Of a stretch of DNA of 64,000 nt, positions 58,291-64,000 are shown piece after piece. Every line of letters begins with the position of its first letter. Within the stretch, counting starts at the first letter, position 1. Below the pieces are notes generated by a model that searched no databases, was not told where the DNA came from, and saw only the letters and a list, made by a program, of their open reading frames with translations. Source of the stretch: Pelobates cultripes (Eukaryota > Chordata > Amphibia > Anura > Pelobatidae); NCBI GenBank assembly GCA_933207985.1, contig OW240912.1, forward strand, positions 107,198,734 to 107,262,733. The letters are read 5' to 3'. Position numbers and translations under genes: made by a program.

Positions 58291-59474
58291 AACTTTTATT
58301 TGGTACCCTTATTCATAGGACCAGTTTAGTTTTATTGTACAAACACATTTTTATTCATTTATTTCTCCTGGCATTTTATTGTTCCTGCTCAAAGCAATCC
58401 ACAGGTGGGGATTATTCCACCAGCGCTATACCTATAGAGCAGTATTCCCTGCTCTATCATTGTGATTATATTTTATTTTATTTTAATATACTTTTATCTC
58501 TTCCAACTGAGAGCACTATTACTGTTTTTATATATCCTGCGGAATACTACGGAACTCAAGCCGGCCGGACGGACCTTTCATCCAAGAGCTGGTCCAAAGC
58601 TCCAACAAATGTGAGTGTACTATCCTCCATTTTTCCTTTTCGCTTATTATCTCATTACAATATTATACCATTGGAAGCTTGTTGTGCTCTTACTTTCACA
58701 TATACGGATTACCTGAAAATCGGATGGATTAACCTCTGAGGACTGTATACACGGCCTATCAACATATCAGTGAGAAGGTTTTTATACATTTTATTATTGG
58801 ACGGACTCTATTTTATTTATCTTTTTATTTATCTATTTATTTTAACTATATAGTTTATTTTTATATTGAGTATATTTTACTATTTATTATTTCTTTTACA
58901 CAGTGCAGCCCTTCACCTCCCTTTATTCTTCTCCGATATCTCATTAAGGGTTTTTGAGGGATTCCCTTTCTATGGTTGCAGCTCATATCTCTGTTACTTA
59001 GCGCAGACTCCTCCCCCTTCTTTTTAATAATAAAGGACAGCTAATTGTGAGCTACTAGCAAACGTGGAACTTGTGGGCTACAAACTGCATTTCTGCTGGC
59101 TGATTTGGAGTAAGGAAACACTGAGTATTATGGTTCTGATCTAATATCTTTTCCCATTTTTCCCTCCCAACTCACATATTTTTATAATGTGTGTTAGCCC
59201 TGGCATATTTATCTCTGACTCAGCAATGGACCTTCAAAGCTAAATGTGGTCTCTTCACCAACCCCCCCCCCTCCATTTAAGCACTGAGCACGGATGTGGC
59301 CAGATTAAAAGCCAACACTTTTTTTTTTTCTAAACAAATAATCTGTGCTGCAAAACGAATTATATATATAACGGAGACGTTGCATTTGAAAACAGACAGA
59401 AAGTCAGACTTTTAAAATGTTGTCTTGCTGGACAAAGTAATTATAGAAAATCCATTGTTTTTATAAGTGAAACC
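58291..59474. other. Intergenic, no recognised gene
   Basis: T-rich sequence (58440-58900). A 134-aa plus-strand open frame at 58335-58739 does not show a recognisable domain. Confidence 0.4.
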
Positions 59475-59896
59475 CATGCACACAGGGGCGGACTGAGAAC
59501 CCTCAGGGCCCCCGGGCAAAATAAATCAAGGGCCCCCTTACAGGCCCCACCCATACTCGGCAGCAAGCGCCACCCTTGTCCCGCCTCCAGCCACACCCTA
59601 CACAATCTTTAGACACAAGGAACAAAAGGGCAATAAGCCCTTCGAGGCCCCAGCAGAGACTACAATTGAGGGCTAATGGGCCATGGAGGGGGGGTCTTTC
59701 TAGCGGGGGCTATCTCAGTGTCCTTTAGAGAGTGTGTTAGAAAGAATCCCCTCCAGGCCCCATTAGAGACTACAATGGAGTCTAATGGGGCCTGGAGGGT
59801 GGTCTCTCCAACACTCTGGTTTCTATTCACAATATAGCAACACAACATAGCTCGCTGATACCTAGGCCAAGTTGGCTCTTCTTACCTTAATTACTG

Positions 59897-60150
59897 TTGC
59901 TGGCTGGCAGTCTGTGGGCTTGCTTGCTGCGGCTGGCAGGCTGTGGGCTTGCTGGCTACTGCCGGCAGGCTGTGGGCTTGCTGACTGCGGCTGGCAGGCT
60001 GTGGCTTGCTGGCTGCGACTGGCAGGCTGTGGGCTTGCTGGATGTAAGCCTGTGGCTTGCTGTAGGCCTGTGGGCTGGCTACTGGCCTGTGGGCTGGCTA
60101 ACTTGCTGGCTACTGGCCAGCCTGTGGGTTGGCTGGCTGGCTACTGGGGC
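59897..60150. repeat. GGCTGGCAGGCTGTGGGCTTGCT minisatellite
   Basis: Roughly eight units of 25-32 bp of the type CTGGCAGGCTGTGGGCTTGC, shortening at the right end to GGCTGGCTACTGGCC. The two Cys/Leu/Trp-rich open frames (92 and 105 aa) are repeat artefacts. Confidence 0.85.
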
Positions 60151-60164
60151 ACTTGTAAATTATT

Positions 60165-60245
60165 TAAAGAAATAATCTATGCACAATAACCACTACTGCT
60201 CCAGAGTAAGTAGTCAAACCATTTAAGAACAGTTTGACAACTTAC
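60165..60245. repeat. T2-like MITE fragment
   Basis: AATAACCACTACTGC and CAAACCATTTAAGAACAGTT then TGACAACTTAC match, inverted, the MITE beginning at 63.66 kb. Confidence 0.5.
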
Positions 60246-60294
60246 CTGGGATCTGCTGGGATATGGGGCTGTAGTAGGGAATAGGAGCAGTGGT

Positions 60295-60530
60295 GCAATG
60301 TGTGTGAAAGGTTCAGTGTGTGTGTGGGGGTGTAGTGTGTGAATGTGTAGGGTGTGTGGGCTGTGTATGTGTGTGGCAATGTTAGTATGGGGGGCTGTGT
60401 ATGGGGGTCTGTGTGTATATGGGTGGGCAGTGTATGTGTGTGTGTGAGGCAATGTGTGTAAATGTGTATGGTGTGTATGGGGGCAGTGTGTGAATGTGTA
60501 TGGTGTGTGTGTGGGCAGTGTGTTTATGGG
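60295..60530. repeat. GT-rich minisatellite
   Basis: Imperfect units such as GTGTATGGGGGCAGTGTGTG repeated over 230 bp. Confidence 0.85.
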
Positions 60531-60829
60531 GCTAGAGTTCACTCTCACCACTGCGACCACCAGGAATCCCTGGGGGTCACAGTGTTGAGAGTGAACACTA
60601 GACCGTAGCTCCAGGGCTAGAGCTGACTCTCGCAAGAGCGGTAACGTTGCCATGGTAATCGCGGCAACGCTCTGTGCTCGTGCAAGAAGGACCCAGAGGA
60701 GCTGCAGGGTGAGCTCCCAGGTCCTCTCTTCCTCCCTCCCCTGCCCGCATGGTGCCTGCGGACAGGGGAGGGGGGGGGCAATTGCCCTGTTGCCCCCCTG
60801 GATCCACCAGTGATATCTACAGCCCTTCT

Positions 60830-61740
60830 GTGTGCCTTTTTGTCTCCCCCCGTCCCTCTGTATGTTTCTTCCTCCCCCCCTCCTTCCCAGTCTCTCTTAC
60901 CCCTCTGCCTCTTTCTCCCTCTCTTCCACTGTTTTTCTCCCCCCTTTCCCTGTCTCTCTCTCCCCCACATCTCTCTTCCTCTCTGTCTCTTTCTCCCCCT
61001 CCCTATCCCCCCTCTTTCTCCCCGTGTCTCATTCTTCCCTCGTTGTCTCTTTCTCCCCCTCCCCATCTCTATATTCCCCCTCTTTCTCCCCCTGTGTCTC
61101 ATTCTTCCCCCTCTGTCTCTTTCTCCCCCTCCCCATCTCTCTATTGCCCCCTCTTCCCCCCCTCCCCATCTCTCTGTTCCCCCCTCTTCCCCCCATCTCT
61201 CTATTGCCCCCTCTTCCCCCCATCTCTCCCCCTCTTCCCCCCCTCCCTATCTCTCTGTTCCCCCCTCTTTCTCCCCCCTCCCATCTCTCTATTGCCCCTC
61301 TTTCTCCCTCCTCCCCATCTCTCTATTGCCCCTCTTCCCCATCTCTCTATTGCCCCCTCTTCCCCCCTCCCCATCTCTCTTGCCCCTCTTCTCCCCTCCC
61401 CATCTCTCTTTCCCCCCTCCTCTCTATTGCCCCCTCTTCCCCCCTCCCCCCATCTCTCTGTTCCCTCCTCTTCCCCCATCTCTCTTGCCCCCTCTTCCCC
61501 CCATCTCTCCTATTGCCCCTCTTCCCCATCTCTCTATTGCCCCCTCTTCCCCCATATCTCTCTTCCCCCCTCTTCCCCCCATATCTCTCTTGCCTTCTTC
61601 CCCCATATCTCTCTTGCCCCTCTTCCCCATATCTCTCTTGCCCCTCTTCCCCCCCATATCTCTTGCCCCCTCTTCCCCCCATATCTCTCTTGCCCCTCTT
61701 CCCCCCATATCTCTCTTGCCCCCTCTTCCCCCCTCTTACT
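60830..61740. repeat. ~900-bp polypyrimidine tract
   Basis: Almost pure C and T on the plus strand, with units of the type CCCCATCTCTCTATTGCCCC and CTCTTCCCCCC and sparse G/A. All plus-strand frames stay open, producing three overlapping open frames of 318-373 aa made of Pro, Ser and Leu. These are not genes. Confidence 0.93.
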
Positions 61741-61744
61741 CAAG

Positions 61745-62036
61745 TCAGAGGGGGCCGGCCGTTTGATGCTGGAGCCGCCGGACCGGGTGGCAGCCTTGCC
61801 GGTCCGGCGGCATTCCGCTCACTAACGATGAGGAGGAGGAGGAGCATCTGTCTATCATGCTCCTTTGCGGTTCCCACATCCTGTGCTGGGAATTGTGGGA
61901 ACCGCAGGGAGCATGATAGACAGATGCTCCTCCTCCTCCCCCTTCAGTGTTAGTCAGAGGAAAGCCGCCGGACCGGCGAGGCTGCTACCCGGTCCGGCGG
62001 CTCCAGCATCAAACGGCCGGCCCACTCACAGTGTGC
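61745..62036. repeat. GC-rich palindrome near the right end of the hAT element
   Basis: GGGCCGGCCGTTTGATGCTG at 61751 pairs with CAGCATCAAACGGCCGGCCC at 62003. Inside, GAGGAGCATCTGTCTATCAT pairs with ATGATAGACAGATGCTCCTC, and TGCGGTTCCCAC pairs with GTGGGAACCGCA, closing on ATCCTGTGCTGGGAATT. It makes a cruciform-capable stem of about 140-bp arms. Confidence 0.85.
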
Positions 62037-62221
62037 CACCGGACCGGCCACCCAGTGGCACCTTCCTCTGCCGCCCCCAATTCAGCCCTGCCGCCGGGCC
62101 CCCTGAAGGCGGCCCTGGCGGCGGGCCCCCCTCCCGGCCGGGCCCTCGGACCGTGTCCGAAGTGCCCGACCGGTCAGTCCGCCCCTGCATGCACATTAAC
62201 TATATATGATAGCAACTGATC

Positions 62222-62352
62222 GGGGTCCTCCACCTCTCTGTTCCTGTACGTCCAGTTGTCTGGTTACAATTAGATGTCTGTTCTGTCCACCCATTGTACA
62301 GCGCTACGGAATCTGATGGCGCTATATAAATAATATAATAATAATAATAATA
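62222..62352 (+). mobile_element. LINE 3'-end fragment
   Basis: CCTGTACGTCCAGTTGTCTG to CGCTACGGAATCTGATGGCG then CTATATAAATAATATAATAA: the same tail as the dead LINE at 55.7 kb. Only about 130 bp of the 3' end is present. Confidence 0.8.
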
Positions 62353-62739
62353 ACTGCACTGCAAGAATCTTCCTATCCCTATATCTCTTAACTATGTGTA
62401 TTATAGATGCAGAGATTGGCAAGATAAAGACAATACAATTGTCATTTTAAAAAAATCAGTAAAGTAATGCAAAGGTGATACCTTGATTAACTGAGACTGG
62501 TAATTAACTGCAAACTAACTGCAAAAGTTATTGTTCTGGCATAATTTGCAAAATTTGTGAATCACGCAGCAATTAGAAAATCACCCTCTTTGGCACATTA
62601 TAGGAGGTCATTCTTGCACACACAAGAATAGAGTAAGCAGTACGGGTACTCTCAGTGGCGTTGCTTGGTTCCAGAAACACCTGAGAAACACCTAAGGCTT
62701 GAGCCTAAAATTGAACTCGATAACTCTTATTCTTAGACA
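62353..62739. other. Intergenic, no features recognised
   Basis: AT-rich sequence with no gene or named repeat. Confidence 0.4.
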
Positions 62740-62743
62740 TTGA

Positions 62744-62858
62744 TAGGCAACCTTCGGCACTTCAGATGTTGTGGACTACGTCTCCCTTGTTGCTTTGCCA
62801 GTGTTATGGCTGTAGAGCATTATGGGAGATTTACTCCACAACATTTGCCTATCCCTGC
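62744..62858. repeat. TAGGCAACCTTCGGCAC-type palindromic repeat
   Basis: TAGGCAACCTTCGGCACTTC, GATGTTGTGGACTACGTCTC at left; TTATGGGAGATTTACTCCAC then AACATTTGCCTATCCCTG at right. The arms pair, so this looks like a complete small copy of the family that is only partial at 42.48 kb. Confidence 0.65.
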
Positions 62859-63656
62859 TCTAAGAGATGGAAGTGGCTATGTCACAACATTTTATTTATT
62901 ATGTCTTTTTGAACAGTGCCGAGTGCTGGTGCTTATAGTCTCCAGGATGCCCAAGAAAGCTTTTCCACAAATGAGCACATGATGAACAGCAAGGTATTCA
63001 AAGTCTGCTACGCTAGCTCACTAATAGAGGGGTGTGCAGAATATTTCTGTTCCCAAGCACCCCTTCCTGATAGTCACCTGGTCGACATCACCCCCTCAAG
63101 ACAGTTACACTAATAACTATTAAACTATTAACTATTAAACACTGTTATCCTCTTACTTATTCTATTACCTGTAGATATCCGGGACTAAGGAGTCCCACAC
63201 CTGGGGCTTTGGACCCCAATGCACCTCTACCAATGTTTATGGGTTTTCTAATTGCTTTGTGCTGGAGAGCATATACAGTAGCTGCACACATGTGATTAGT
63301 GAATATTTTCATTCATGGAAAAACAAATTAATGATAAAACCAAATTAAGCTATTTGATTGTCAAATAGAAGTCACACTTGCCCCTTGTCTACTGGGAGTA
63401 GATGTTCACTTGCCCCTTGTCTACTGGGAGATGTTACGAGTAGGAATCCATTATCACTGCTGTATTAGGTTTACCTGCTCTCAAATTCAAGGAACACCAT
63501 CAAAAGTAGTTGTTAGTTTTCCTTATGAACTGTTTCAATTATCACCTTAATTACAAACAGCTGGTCTCCTAGCACTTCGAAGTGCAACAATGGGGGGAAA
63601 AAAATAGCCCTCTACTCTATAAAGTAATGTACAAATAAATAAATTTTAAAAATGAA
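62859..63656. other. Intergenic, no recognised gene
   Basis: A direct repeat CACTTGCCCCTTGTCTACTG occurs twice at 63375 and 63408 (33-bp period), and ACTATTAAACTATTAACTAT is a small local repeat near 63115. Nothing else is supported. Confidence 0.5.
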
Positions 63657-63800
63657 TTAAAGGAACACTACAAGCACCATAACCACTACAGTGCAATTAG
63701 GGGTTATGGTACCAGGACTGCCCTGGAAGCCTCCCAAGGTAAGCAGTCAAACTATTTGGAAATTGTTTGACAACTTACTGGCGCTCCTCACCATGGTGCT
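63657..63800. mobile_element. T2-like MITE, left portion
   Basis: TTAAAGGAACACTACAAGCA then CCATAACCACTACAGTGCAA and TTAGGGGTTATGG (a hairpin). It continues with TTTGGAAATTGTTTGACAAC. The right end is not identified in the window. Confidence 0.65.
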
Positions 63801-64000
63801 GTAGCCCCCTAAACTAAGCCCTGGAACCCTGAGCTAAGCCCTGATCAACAAGGTAACCCAGGGATTGGCGACCTTTTAACGGCAGAGGGTAAAATAGGAC
63901 TTTTTCAGTTTTTTTGGAGTGCTGTTCCTAATTTTTTTAAACTAACGTGCATTTGTTACCATATTTTTGAAGTTATGTATGGATTGGGTGTCTAGATCCA

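Larger units (their letters stand above)
59483..62187. mobile_element. Non-autonomous hAT-like element with 8-bp target duplication (CATGCACA)
   Basis: The ends CAGGGGCGGACTGA and TCAGTCCGCCCCTG are perfect inverted repeats. CATGCACA flanks both (59475-59482 and 62188-62195). No transposase is present in the 2.7 kb. Contents: a tandem duplicated GGGGCCTGGAGGG region (59640-59800), a GGCTGGCAGGCTGTGGG minisatellite, a T2-like fragment, a GT-rich array, a polypyrimidine tract and a GC-rich palindrome. Confidence 0.87.

Noticed and set aside
60749..61953. Three overlapping plus-strand open frames of 318-373 aa and several minus-strand ones
   Set aside because: They lie in the polypyrimidine tract; the predicted proteins are Pro/Ser/Leu or Gly/Arg/Glu low-complexity sequence, and all frames are open because the tract lacks stop codons.

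Overview
The window is vertebrate nuclear DNA, almost certainly from a frog (anuran amphibian). It is AT-rich and intron-rich and is crowded with TTAA-flanked, T2-like MITEs (ends reading TTAAAGG), a type well known from Xenopus. It also holds hAT, Tc1 and LINE relics. The species cannot be named from the sequence. One 100-bp run of N marks an assembly gap.

The only convincing protein-coding gene is on the minus strand: the orthologue of DENND2C, a DENN-domain Rab guanine-nucleotide exchange factor. I placed 18 coding exons between 32,662 and 17,827. The exon phases are consistent throughout and the lengths add up to 2,799 nt, or 932 codons plus a stop, close to the roughly 928 residues of the human protein. 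A candidate first non-coding exon lies near 53.7-53.9 kb and a possible second 5'UTR exon at 43.66-43.73 kb, so the whole transcription unit may run from about 53.9 kb to about 14.38 kb (39 kb). Every intron of any size carries transposon debris.

Regions: 1-2.6 kb holds a CTTCGG-type minisatellite and a 1.75-kb hierarchical foldback palindrome. 3.5-5.2 kb is a long-terminal-inverted-repeat element interrupted by a dead Tc1 transposon. 7.1-11.7 kb contains two hAT elements delimited by perfect 8-bp target duplications, both loaded with tandem arrays, plus T2 MITEs. 13.0-13.75 kb is a large palindrome. 14.4-32.7 kb is the DENND2C 3'UTR and coding exons. 32.7-53.7 kb is its repeat-rich 5' intron region. 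54.2-55.8 kb is a dead LINE. 57-59 kb holds decayed repeats and a hairpin-rich element. 59.48-62.19 kb is a third hAT element with perfect 8-bp target duplication, containing a polypyrimidine tract of about 900 bp. The end of the window holds more MITE fragments.

The most unusual recurring theme is architectural. The T2-like MITEs here are built as strings of separate near-perfect hairpins that are re-used in different combinations from copy to copy. At least one copy has inserted into the TTAA in the loop of another copy's terminal hairpin. All three hAT elements with verified target duplications have acquired minisatellite cargo. I found no sign of an unknown protein-coding system.
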